The notes below the pieces were generated by a model. It was not told where the DNA came from and ran no database searches. It worked only from the letters and a program-made list of their open reading frames with translations. From positions 172,425,004 to 172,489,003 of the forward strand of contig CM030368.1 of the NCBI GenBank assembly GCA_017893485.1: 64,000 bases of DNA, read 5' to 3'. The stretch is from Hemerocallis citrina. Its lineage: Eukaryota; Streptophyta; Magnoliopsida; Asparagales; Asphodelaceae. The position numbers were made by a program, and so were the translations under genes. This document shows, piece after piece, positions 35,858 through 45,379 of the stretch. The first letter of the stretch is position 1. Each line of letters starts with the position of its first letter.

Positions 35858-35960
35858 TGCCGAGTTCAGGAATCGAACCAGCGACCAAAGCCAAGCCCAA
35901 CGCGACAGTGCAGTGCACTGTGGCGCACGCGCTAACCAAAAAGGACAGGGCGCAACCACG
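35858..35960 (-). other. tRNA-like module 2 in old LTR
   Basis: Minus strand: A-box-like TTGGTTAGCGCG, then a perfect B box GGTTCGATTCC (plus 35869-35879). Confidence 0.5.
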
Positions 35961-36029
35961 TCACGGAAAGGGTTTAAATCCCTATGAAACCGTTTTTCTG
36001 AATTTGGATTTTCCCAAAAAAAAAAAAAG

Positions 36030-36130
36030 CCTTGTTCAGTTTTGAACCCGAGACCCAAGATAGGACCCACGCTACAGTAAGCGCACCCAAACGCACCCAC
36101 TAACCAAATAGTCCAAGTGGCTAATCCGAT
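36030..36130 (-). other. tRNA-like module 1 in old LTR
   Basis: Minus strand: A-box-like TTTGGTTAGTGGG and B-box-like GGGTTCAAAAC (plus 36039-36049), followed by a long A/T run. Confidence 0.45.
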
Positions 36131-37072
36131 ATGAGTTGGGTTTTTTAGGGGTTTGATTCGAGTTTCGGTTCATTCGAATTTTTATAAAAAAAAACTATTT
36201 TCAAATTCGTTTCTTCTCCACTTTCATTCAAAATTTCCAGAATAAAACTTTTATGCATTTCTAATATATCAGTAACTTAAAACTTAATTTTTGACATAAT
36301 AGGTGTAATTTTTCTCTTTGAATACAATTTTGTCTACAATTTCGAAAATGTATATACAAATGTTGTTTCTTTTATAAGTTTGCGTTCAAACTTCTCATGG
36401 ATCTCTTTTATTATTTTTATTACTATTAACCAAACATTTCAGTAACAATCATCCCTTTTTCATATTATTAACAAGTGAATTAGCAAAAATCCCCTTTATG
36501 CATGGTTATCATTTTGACCAACTAAACATTCACTCATGTCTCCTTAGTTAGCACAATCAATCAATTAAAGCATGGTATCATGGTCAATTCTAAACTAACA
36601 ATCACAATTTGCAACTAATTTACATTCTTTTCACATACTATCAACCATTGCAATTTTGTCTCATTTTCACAACATGTGGCTAAATTAACTAAAGTTTCTT
36701 CTCAATTTTATCAACCATACCCTAGCATGATATCTAATTAGAAGTTTAAGGAAATCACCCACCTTTAATGGAGAGAAAACCAAACAAAACTCCTAGGGAT
36801 CTCCTACAACGAATAAGTGAAGCCTTCTCCTCCTAGATCGAGCCACCAAAAGCCGCCTCCTCCTTGTGCTAGATAGAACCCGAGCGTCCCCTTCTTGTTC
36901 CTTGGTGTATTCCGGCCTCCCTTCCTTGAGTTGAAGAAACACACACTAGCACTTAATCTTTTAATCTCACAAACTACTCAATCTTTTGTCTCACTAAATT
37001 GCCTCTCTTTCTTTCTTTCTATTCTTTTCTTTTCAAAATTTTAAGTGTGACAATGAAGAGTGTAGGGAGGGG

Positions 37073-37080
37073 TATTTATA
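37073..37080 (-). promoter_or_regulatory. LTR TATA box (old element)
   Basis: TATAAATA followed by CCCC on the minus strand, the same as in the young LTR (TATAAATACCCCCC). Confidence 0.6.
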
Positions 37081-37616
37081 CATATTTTGAGGGTGAATAG
37101 AGGGCTAGGATGAGATCAAATGGTTAGGGATCAAGGGTATAGATGAACTAGGGAGTTATAGAAACTACCCATGATGAAGCAACCAACTCTCCACTACTCC
37201 TATCACTCCCACTCTCCCAATCCCATCCGGCCTAGGTACAAAAGTGTGCAATGCACACTCTAGTGCATGCACGTGCCAACTAGTACCCCTCCTTTATAAG
37301 TTGTTCATGTGAATAAAATTTATTGTTCACTAAACTTGTCTACACTACAAGTTAGATTAATAAAAAGAGAAATTAATTTATATGGACTCACTAATGGGTC
37401 AATTAACCATGAGCTCTCCTAATAAAATTAATTAATTAAATAAGAATGGGCTAAAAGAGACAAATAGGCCTAGAATTTAATTATAATTTTAAAATAGTCT
37501 TTATGGAAAATTAAGAGAACAAGAAATATTTTTATAAAAGAAATTATATATATGAAATTATACGTGCAAAACACGTAAAATCACAAACTCTACATAAATA
37601 GATTTTAGGGTGTTAC

Positions 37617-37807
37617 TCCCTCCTTAGAATAGTTTCGTCCCCAAAACTACACTTAAAGAGTGAGAAAAACAGGAATACAACAAAGAGATAAGAAAAGGAA
37701 AGAAAAGAAGATACAAATCACACAAAGAGCTCAGGATGATCTTTCATCATCCTCTCCTCAGATTCCCAAGTAGCCTCTTCAACCAACTGGTTTCTCCAGA
37801 CTACTTT
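37617..37807 (-). pseudogene. Old Tekay element: chromodomain end and polypurine tract
   Basis: Minus strand encodes [20 protein letters not shown] and a short tail ending HPELFV before the stop, the C-terminal part of an integrase chromodomain. The 3' UTR has GGGGACGAAACTATTCTAAG then GGAGGGAG next to the LTR. The rest of the gene is at 48813-50788, displaced by the 11-kb insertion. Confidence 0.85.
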
Positions 37808-37850
37808 TGTAATACCCTGATTTTTCAATTAATGAGAAATTATTTATTTT

Positions 37851-38174
37851 GCACGTGTTGTGCACGTGCAATATTTTGTTGGATTATTTTATCATGATGT
37901 GTATGTTTGAATATAATTTTCTCAAATTATTTTAGTACAAAAAGCCTTCTTTAAAAGCCTTATTTGATTTAACTAAAAAGCCTTTTCTTAAAAAGCCCAA
38001 AAGCATTTTTATTTTTTATAAATTATTTTGGCCCAAAAAGAAAGCCCATGAATTAAGTTATTTTTAATTAAACTTGTCATGTAGAAGACTTTTTTAAACA
38101 AAATTATTTTTATACAATTTTAGAATGTACAAATTTTGGCCTAGTTGCATGCACGTGCACTATACGTACACGTG
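37851..38174. promoter_or_regulatory. CACGTG (G-box) cluster in LTR
   Basis: CACGTG at 37852, 37863, 38152 and 38169, all upstream of the TATA box. The same four are in the 3' LTR (plus 7572). Related ACGTG palindromes occur near 23405-23615 and 37250-37275 in the other LTRs. G-boxes bind bZIP/bHLH factors, so transcriptional control is inferred. Confidence 0.6.
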
Positions 38175-38356
38175 CATTGCACATTTCTTTGCTTGGCCGG
38201 GTAGCATTCTTTGGAGGGAAAGTTGAATTTTTGGTGTGGAGAACATGGGGGTAGTTTCAAGGAGGTGGGTAGTTTTCCTAACTCCTACTTGAATCTAAGC
38301 CCTTCATTTTGCAACCACCAAGATGATCTTAGCCCTCCATTCCCCTCATTTTTTAG

Positions 38357-38364
38357 TATAAATA
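38357..38364 (+). promoter_or_regulatory. 5' LTR TATA box
   Basis: TATAAATA followed by CCCCCC; same in the old LTR on the minus strand (37080-37073) and in the 3' LTR at 45929-45936. Confidence 0.65.
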
Positions 38365-39450
38365 CCCCCCTTCTCATGGCTAATTTTTCATATGCAAAGT
38401 GTAATTTCTAAAGCTATAGTAATATATTGTGAGTTACAAAAGATAAGAGAGTGTGTGGTTCTTTGGATGCTTGGAGCTTTCGGCCAAGAGGAGAAGCATT
38501 CGGCTAGGGTAGCTTTCGGCCAAGGAGGAGAAGCTTTCGGCTAGGGCTTGGGAGCTTGGAAGTGGTGCACTTTTGGCTAGGAGGAGGTGTTCTCATCTAC
38601 TAGGACTTATTGCTTTTGTGTTCTCTCCATTAAGGTGGGTAAAACAATTCATGTTTCTAATATAGGGTTCATGCTAGTATATTGATAACACTATACATGG
38701 AAAATACTAATAAGAGACCACTCTAATTAAAAAGTTAGTATGTGAATGGCTTAGAATGATGTGGTAAATTGTGTATGTGAAATGCTTGCATTTATACCAT
38801 ATGAAGCACTTTCTATGATTATTTAGTTTAATTGAATAATGATGCAATGTGATTAGCATGATGTGTGAAAATCTTTATTAATTACTTGCAAATTGTGTGG
38901 TTGAAACATGACACTTGATAAAGATAATAACACTATGGAATTGAATAGAAAAGTATATTGAATGCTTGAATTCATGTGTAGAAGTGGCATAGATGAACCA
39001 AAGAATTGCTTGTTGTCATCAAATTAGAAATGTACCAAACTTAGTAATTGTTGAGTCTCACCTATTCATGTGCTATATGAATTCTTTTGCTAGTATGAGT
39101 ATGGGGAAATCCAAGGTTGTATTGTGTTGTGAATGTAGATTAATAACCAGTAAATTATCATGGAAAATTTTGGGATAAAAGAGAGATTAGAAGAACAATC
39201 GATTATTTTCAATGTCGAAAATAAAGGATTTGCTAGTTTTAATAAACAAATAATTAATTTGGGTGGAGAAAATGTGTTTTTAGTACAAAAATTTATTTTA
39301 CACTTACTGTTTTGAAGATGGAATAAAGAAGATTAAATCTGGAGTTTTTCAGTGGTTTGTATGAAGGCAATATGAATCAAATTGTTTTGAACATCGAGTT
39401 GATTTCTAAAAACAGTGTGAATATAAGTCTAATGGGTTTTAACCCATACT

Positions 39451-39541
39451 GTGACAACCTGAGCCAGTGGCTCAGGCGGTCGGTGGCTCTGTTCGGTTTC
39501 CCTGAGCGGTGTGGTTCGAAACCCGGCCTCACCATCTTTTT
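39451..39541 (+). other. tRNA-like module 1 in 5' LTR
   Basis: A box TGGCTCAGGCGG (39468-39479), B box GGTTCGAAACC (39513-39523), GTGA/TCAC end pairing, then TTTTT (39537-39541), a Pol III-type terminator. The 3' LTR copy is at 47023-47113 with one change between the boxes. Confidence 0.6.
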
Positions 39542-39613
39542 AATGGACTGTGTATAAATATATATATGAACAGCGAATGACAGTACTTATACTTAACGCG
39601 CCCTCTTCTAATC

Positions 39614-39713
39614 GCTAGCACCGATTGGCCTATCGGCGGGTGCTCTGGCCTTCTTCTCTACCGTGCTGGGTTCGAATCCTTCCCCTAGCACTTAGGGAAA
39701 AACAATTTTTTTG
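39614..39713 (+). other. tRNA-like module 2 in 5' LTR
   Basis: Starts GCTAG and ends CTAGC (acceptor-like pairing, 39614-39618 with 39685-39689). D-arm-like CCGA...TCGG hairpin with A box TGGCCTATCGG (39626-39636), perfect B box GGTTCGAATCC (39669-39679), then a T run at 39706. About 78 bases, tRNA size. No anticodon is assigned. The 3' LTR copy is 47186-47285. Confidence 0.65.
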
Positions 39714-40429
39714 GGAGTTTTTGATGTCCAAAAAATGTGAGAAAAATATGGGAATTTTCATAAAAATACAAGGAATTTTATGGGATTGGTTTGGATATTA
39801 TTTGAAGAAAATATGAAGTAGTTTGTGAACAAATGGTATATTAAAGCTATGGTTCTAAGACATACTTATGGAAATTTTCAAATTCATAAAGATATATTGA
39901 AATGAATTTATTAGAAAGTATTTGACACAAAAGAGTTTGTGGTGTGACATGTTATTATAAATTTTTCCTTGAAGATATTGTGTAAAATATGAAGTATGAG
40001 TGTATGATTATAAGTGCATGAGTCCATTGTATGATGATGGAATTTAGAAACTTTGTTGATGAAATTGTTGGACTTGAATATGAATTTTGAGTTATAAGTA
40101 TTCACTATGGGCTTGTGAACAAAGAGTAATCATGAATAAGAAAGAATATGAAATTATGACATGAAAGTGGTTATGACTTAAAGATTGTGAAATGAAATTT
40201 GAAATAGAGTAGCTAAGTCTCCCCGGCATTGAGAAAGATGAATTGAATTGAAATTAGACCAAGGTTGGTCATGTTGAAATAAATGAATAAGTCCGGTTGA
40301 TGGAGAGGCTAACTCTAGTGATTATTTTGTTCATGATTTTTAAATAAAACTAAGGACTAGTACATAGTGGAGATGTGATGAAAGTAGAAGAAAAACACGA
40401 GTATGAGGGCCAACGGATAGCGGTGTGAG

Positions 40430-40640
40430 AGCGATTCACAGGTTGCCTGCTTGATGCGTCAAGACAGTGCGTGGGCGCTACTCCGGAATTATCGTCCCGG
40501 TGGCGACGCTCGTGGGATGTTCGAGTGGCTATGGGTGGTGCCATTGTTCCATGGCGGAGGCTGAATTGTCCATAGGTTGCCTGCTCGATGCGTCGTGTCA
40601 GTGCGTGGGATTCCCCTCCAGGTTGCCTGGACATGGGCTC
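40430..40640 (+). repeat. GC-richer imperfect repeat in 5' LTR
   Basis: Two half-units share AGGTTGCCTGC, TGATGCGTC or CGATGCGTC, and CAGTGCGTGGG, separated by about 140 bases. It corresponds by position to 25508-25772 in the solo LTR. Confidence 0.65.
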
Positions 40641-40959
40641 ATAGATCATAGGACATCTAAGACACTACCGGAGTTACAGTAGTAGTTTAAGACATAGCCG
40701 GGGATTGAACCCTATAAAGATGAAGAACGAATAAGGGCTTGCCCTCGGACCTATGTAGTATGGGATGCATAGAATCCGAACAAGTGCGCATTAGTGTCAT
40801 GTAACATAATAAACTGCATTAAGGACTAAGTGCACAATCACAACACGACATCAATAGGGTAGTCCCTTTAGTTTGGAATGTGACAAGTTTGTGTTTGCTA
40901 AATATGAAATGTTAAGTTATACTATTTCCGGCAAGCGAGGACGGCCGTGTATAATGATC

Positions 40960-40978
40960 GTCGGTTGAATAAACTGAC
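40960..40978 (+). promoter_or_regulatory. Conserved LTR hairpin, 5' LTR
   Basis: GTCGGTT, loop GAATA, AACTGAC, then GTACCCACAG. A CAGGTAAAT motif at 40997-41005 just downstream resembles a splice donor. The 3' LTR copy is 48532-48550. Confidence 0.55.
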
Positions 40979-41238
40979 GTACCCACAGTCTAACATGCAG
41001 GTAAATGTCATGCTAAAGATTAAAGAGGATTTGGATGCTTACAGATTTTATCAAGCTGTTGTACTGTATTTAATTGTTGTATTTTACTTCCGCTGTGCAA
41101 AAGAAAGATGTAATTATGATGTATACTCTGATGTATGATAAAAAGTTTTAATTTTCCTGTAAAAGTGTACTAAGAAAGTGAAAAGATCCTGTAGAACATC
41201 TCGAATTCAGTGTATTTGGGATTCGGGGCGTTACAGAG

Positions 41239-41250
41239 TGGTATCAGAGC
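41239..41250 (+). other. Primer-binding site, Met-tRNA
   Basis: TGGTATCAGAGC three bases after the 5' LTR end; complementary to the 3' end of plant initiator Met-tRNA, used to prime minus-strand synthesis. Confidence 0.95.
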
Positions 41251-41404
41251 CACGCTTTCTACACTTTCACACTTGTACAAATTTATAGGGAACGACACCC
41301 TAGAAGTGGACATTAGAGTGTGTGTTTGAATCTGGAGATTTAAATGTAAGTGACTTATATTTGTGTTGCTCTAAGATTTATGCCTTCTCCTCTCTATTTC
41401 TAAG

Positions 41405-41830
41405 ATGGCTGATCACTTCGACCCTGCTGGAGGCGACGACTGGCACATCATTGAGGAAGAGTACCATCCTGGACAGGCAGATTCCGAGGACGAGTACTAC
41501 CCTGGACAAGCTGATTCTGATGATGAGGAGTACCCTGAATCCCGAGAGATCACCCCACCTCCGGATTCATCTGATGATTCTTCTTCCGACGAAGAGGAAG
41601 TACCAGTTCCCAGTGGTCTTGTGACTTCTCTTCAGAGGCAAGTGGAAACCCTGAAGGAGAGAGTTGGATTGTTGGAGGCTCAGCTGGAGAAGTGGAAGGC
41701 TGACTATTCTGTTCTTAGCCATCGGATTTGGGAACTTGAGAAGAAAAAGAACCTAACTGATGTGCTGAAGGATGAGGTTGATGAACTGCGGGAAGAACTT
41801 CGAGCAGCGAAGAGGACCCGTAGGAGTTAG
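41405..41830 (+). CDS. Accessory ORF: acidic N-terminus, coiled-coil C-terminus
   Basis: 141 residues, lying where gag normally starts. Residues 1-65 are strongly acidic and include a two-copy direct repeat (YHPGQADSEDE, YYPGQADSDDE, residues 20-41). Residues 74-136 have a heptad pattern of leucines (SLQRQVETLKERVGLLEAQL, then LEKKKNL and LKDEVDELREELRA), a likely coiled coil. It ends with basic KRTRRS. No capsid or zinc knuckle, so it is not a normal Gag. A homologue with the same arrangement is at 7451-8385. Function unknown; a Gag-like assembly or adaptor role is only a guess. Confidence 0.75.
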   Translation: MADHFDPAGGDDWHIIEEEYHPGQADSEDEYYPGQADSDDEEYPESREITPPPDSSDDSSSDEEEVPVPSGLVTSLQRQVETLKERVGLLEAQLEKWKADYSVLSHRIWELEKKKNLTDVLKDEVDELREELRAAKRTRRS

Positions 41831-41927
41831 AGTGTTGTAGCTTCTGTTTCTTTCATTCTGATGTTTAGAGATGTTTTTAAATTCGAATGTATAAACTTTT
41901 GGAATTCAATGAAATGGAAATATTGAC
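41831..41927 (+). other. Site of missing gag
   Basis: Only 97 bases separate the accessory ORF stop from the protease frame. GAATTCAATG occurs twice (about 41901 and 41952), a possible microhomology for a deletion that removed capsid and CCHC domains. Inference. Confidence 0.4.
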
Positions 41928-44900
41928 TTGAAAGTTCATGTCTTATACTTCGAATTCAATGGACCTTTTACATTAGAATATGGAATTAAAGCTGTCGTAT
42001 TGTTTGATACTGGATCCTCTCATACTTTTGTGTCTCCAAAGTTTGCTAAAGTGTTGGGAGTGGAACCGAAGATTTTCCCAGGCAAGATCTTATCAGTAGC
42101 TACTCCATCAGGGGAAACTTTAACCACTGATCGGTATTATGCTGATTGCGAGATTGTGATTGGGGATAGAATCTTTGGCATTGATCTGATCGAACTGACT
42201 ATCTTGGGAGTCGATGTTATCATTGGCATTGATTGGATGTCGGTGTACAGTGCAAGCATCGAGTGTAAGGCCAAGACGGTGACAGTGAAGGCTCCAGGTG
42301 GACCTGAAGTCATGTTCCAAGGGAAGCAGAAATGTTCTAAGCTGGTGGCTACTATCCGCAAGGAAGAGACTCCTGTGGAAGTGCAAGGGATTCCTGTGGT
42401 TCGGGACTATCCGACTGTGTTCTTGGAAGATTTTCCTGGGTTACCTCCGCATCGTGATGTAGAGTTCAGCATCACTGTTCAACCGGGAAGTGCACCCATT
42501 TCTAAGGCACCTTATAGGATGGCTCCAGTGGAACAGGATGAGGTGAAACGGCAGATTGAGGAACTGTTGGGAAAAGGCTTTATTCAACCTAGTGCGTCAC
42601 CTTGGGGAGCACCAGTGCTTTTGGTAAAGAAGAAGGATGGATCGATGAGAATGTGCATCGATTACCGAGAGCTGAATAAGGTCACTGTTTAGAATAAGTA
42701 TCCGATTCCTCGAATTGATGACTTGTTCGATCGTCTACAAGGAGCAGCTGTATTCTCCAAAATAGATCTTCGATCAGGCTACCACCAAGTTCGAGTGAAA
42801 GCTGAAGATGTGCATAAGACTGCATTTAGAACTCGGCATGGGCATTACGAATTCTTAGTTATGCCATTCGGAGTGACGAATGCACCTGCAATCTTCATGG
42901 ACTTGATGAACAGAGTTCTGAGGCCGTTTATTGATTCTTTCGTCGTGGTGTTTATCGACGATATTCTCGTGTACTCCAAGTCTGAGGAGGAGCACACTGA
43001 GCATCTGGCAGCAGTGTTGCAGAAGTTAGAAGAGCAGCAGTTGTATGCCAAGTTATCCAAGTGTGATTTCTGGAAATCTGAAGTGGCATTCCTAGGTCAC
43101 ATCCTTTCTAAGGAGGGAGTGGCAACTGATCCTCAGAAGATAGAGGCAGTGAGAGACTGGGCGAGGCCTACTACAGTGAAGGAAGTCAGAAGTTTCCTTG
43201 GGATGACTGGGTATTATCGGAGATTCATTCAAGGTTATGCTCAGATAGCTGTACCGCTTACAGGGCTGACCAAGAAGAATGTGAGCTTCAAGTGGACCGA
43301 GCAATGTGAGGCGAGTTTTCAGGAGTTGAAAGATAGGCTGACTACTGCACCTATTTTGGCTTTGCCTAGAGCTGGTGTCGAGTACGATGTTTATAGCGAT
43401 GCTTCACATCGGGGGCTTGGTTGTGTCTTAATGCAAGAAGGAAGAGTAATCGCTTATGGGTCTAGGCAACTACGACCACATGAGAAAAATTATCCGACTC
43501 ATGATCTGGAGTTGGCTGCGATTATCTTTGCTTTGAAGCAATGGAGGCACTACGTGTACGGTGAGAAGTTGAATATGTACACGGACCACAAGAGCTTGAA
43601 GTATATATATCAGCAGAGGGATCTCAATCTGAGACAGCGGAGATGGTTGGAAGTGCTCGAGGATATGCGACCTGAGATCAAGTATCATCCCGGAAAGGCT
43701 AATGTTGTTGCTGATGCACTTAGCCGCAAGAGCAGTTTGGCCTGTTTGATTACAACTCAGAGGCATCTGATTGAGGAGCTGGACCGAGCTGGTATTGAGG
43801 TTGTCTTGCAAGGATTGGGAGCATCTTTGGCTCAGTTGAGGCTTCAGCCTACTTTGAATGCAAGGATCATTGCAAGTCAGGAAGTTGATGCTGATATTCT
43901 GGAGATGAAGGAGCAGGTTGGTGCTGGCAGGTTGCCCGATTTTCAAACCAGGGATGGAGTGCTGTGGTTCGGAGACAGGCTGTGCGTTCCAAATCAGGCG
44001 GACCTGAAAGAGAGTATTCTTCAGGAGGCGCATGCTACTCTTCTGTCTGTACATCCTGGGAGTACTAAGATGTACAAGGACATCAAGCAGCATTTCTGGT
44101 GGTCAGGTTTGAAGCGGGATGTGGCTGAATTTGTCGCGAAGTGTGAGGTTTGTCAGCAAGTTAAAGCCGAAAATCAGAGACCCGGAGGTCTATTACAGCC
44201 GTTACCTATTCCGGAATGGAAGTGGGATAACATCAGTATGGATTTCATTACGGGATTGCCTAAGAGTCCTAAAGGCAATGATGCTATTTGGGTTATAGTC
44301 GATCGACTTACCAAGTCCGCTCACTTTTTGGCGATGAAACTCACTGCTTCGATGGACAAGTTGGCTGAGATGTATGTTGGTGAGATTGTCCGACTTCATG
44401 GCGTTCCTTCGACCATTGTGTCTGATCGAGATGCGCGGTTTACTTCGCATTTCTGGAGGAGTCTTCAGGCAGCTTTGGGTACCAAGACGGATTTCAGCAC
44501 TGCTTTTCATCCGCAAACCGATGGGCAGACCGAGAGAGTCAATCGTATTCTTGAGGATATGCTGCGGTGTTGTATACTAGACTTTGGAGGCAGTTGGGAA
44601 AGGCATTTACCCTTGGTGGAGTTTGCCTACAACAACAGTTTTCAGGCCAGTATTGGGATGGCGCCGTACGAAGCTTTGTATGGCAGGAAGTGCAGGACTC
44701 CTGTTTGTTGGTATGAAGTAGGGGAGCGTCAGTTGTTTGGTCCTGAGCTTGTACAACTGACTTCTGAGAAGATTGATCTGATCAGGAAAAGGTTGGTGGA
44801 AGCTCAGAGCAGGCAGAAAAGCTATGCAGACAACCGGAGAAGGGACCTTGAGTTTGAGGTTGGTGACTTCGTCTTCCTGAAGGTATCACCCAGTAAAGGT

Positions 44901-45278
44901 GTGGTTCGTTTTGGCAAAGGCGGGAAGTTAGCCCCGAGGTTTATAGGCCCGTATAAGATATTGAAAAGGATCGGGAAAACTGCTTACCGGCTTGAATTAC
45001 CGGAAGAGTTGTCTCAGGTGCACAATGTCTTTCATGTGTCTATGCTGAGAGGTTATATTCCGGACCCGAGTCATCATTTGCCTGAAGTGCCGGAAGGTTT
45101 GCAGTTAGACCTGAATTACATCGAGTCTCCTGTTGAGATTGTTGACCGTAGGGAGAAAGTCTTGAGGAATAAGACGATACCGATGGTCAAGGTAGTCTGG
45201 AGAAACCACTTGGTTGAAGAGGCTACTTGGGAATCTGAGGAGAGGATGTTGAAGGACTATCCTGAGCTTTTTGCTTGA
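41928..45278 (+). CDS. Tekay Pol: protease, RT, RNase H, integrase, chromodomain (one in-frame TAG)
   Basis: Two halves in one frame, split by TAG at 42690-42692 where AAG (Lys) is expected before [11 protein letters not shown]. First part (254 codons): protease with active site LFDTGSS (D27), then RT start (RKEETP, then [20 protein letters not shown], then [10 protein letters not shown]). Second part (from 42723, 851 codons): RT with [10 protein letters not shown] and catalytic FIDDIL (residues 77-82), RNase H with [10 protein letters not shown] and TDHKSLKY, integrase zinc finger H-x5-H and C-x2-C ([18 protein letters not shown]), DDE core ([17 protein letters not shown], then E of the [10 protein letters not shown] block) and a C-terminal chromodomain ([17 protein letters not shown]), which in chromoviruses directs integration to heterochromatin. 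Readthrough or trans-complementation would be needed for activity. Confidence 0.93.
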
Positions 45279-45366
45279 TTGTATTTTTGTATCTTTGTTT
45301 CTTGTTGAGTGTGTTGTATTTTGTTTTCCTCGCTCTTGATTGTAGTTCCGGGGACGGAACTATTCT

Positions 45367-45379
45367 AAGGAGGGAGTGC
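45367..45379 (+). other. Polypurine tract
   Basis: AAGGAGGGAG followed by TGC next to the 3' LTR start; primes plus-strand DNA. Confidence 0.85.

Larger units (their letters stand above)
34275..37616 (-). mobile_element. 3' LTR of the old minus-strand Tekay element
   Basis: On the minus strand it runs from about TAACACCC (37615) to GGGTTGTTACA (34275), about 3340 bp. The start lacks a clear TG: a few bases seem lost between the polypurine tract (GGAGGGAG) and TAACACCC. Modules match other Tekay LTRs: ACGTG block (37250-37275), TATAAATA (37080-37073), two tRNA-like modules (36130-36030, 35960-35858), the conserved hairpin (34546-34527). Divergence from the young LTR is high. It interrupts the LINE at 34274. 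Confidence 0.85.
37808..41235 (+). repeat. 5' LTR of the young element
   Basis: TGTAATACC to GGGGCGTTACA. Differences seen by eye from the 3' LTR: six single-base changes (near 38331, 39426, 39501, 40699, 41150 and 41158), no indels. Contains CACGTG boxes, TATAAATA, GGCCAAG/TTTCGGC repeats (38488-38545), two tRNA-like modules, a GC-richer repeat and the conserved hairpin. Confidence 0.97.

Noticed and set aside
38211..41138. Several 60-100 codon frames repeated exactly at plus 7572
   Set aside because: They are identical only because the two LTRs are identical; they are absent from the diverged LTRs.
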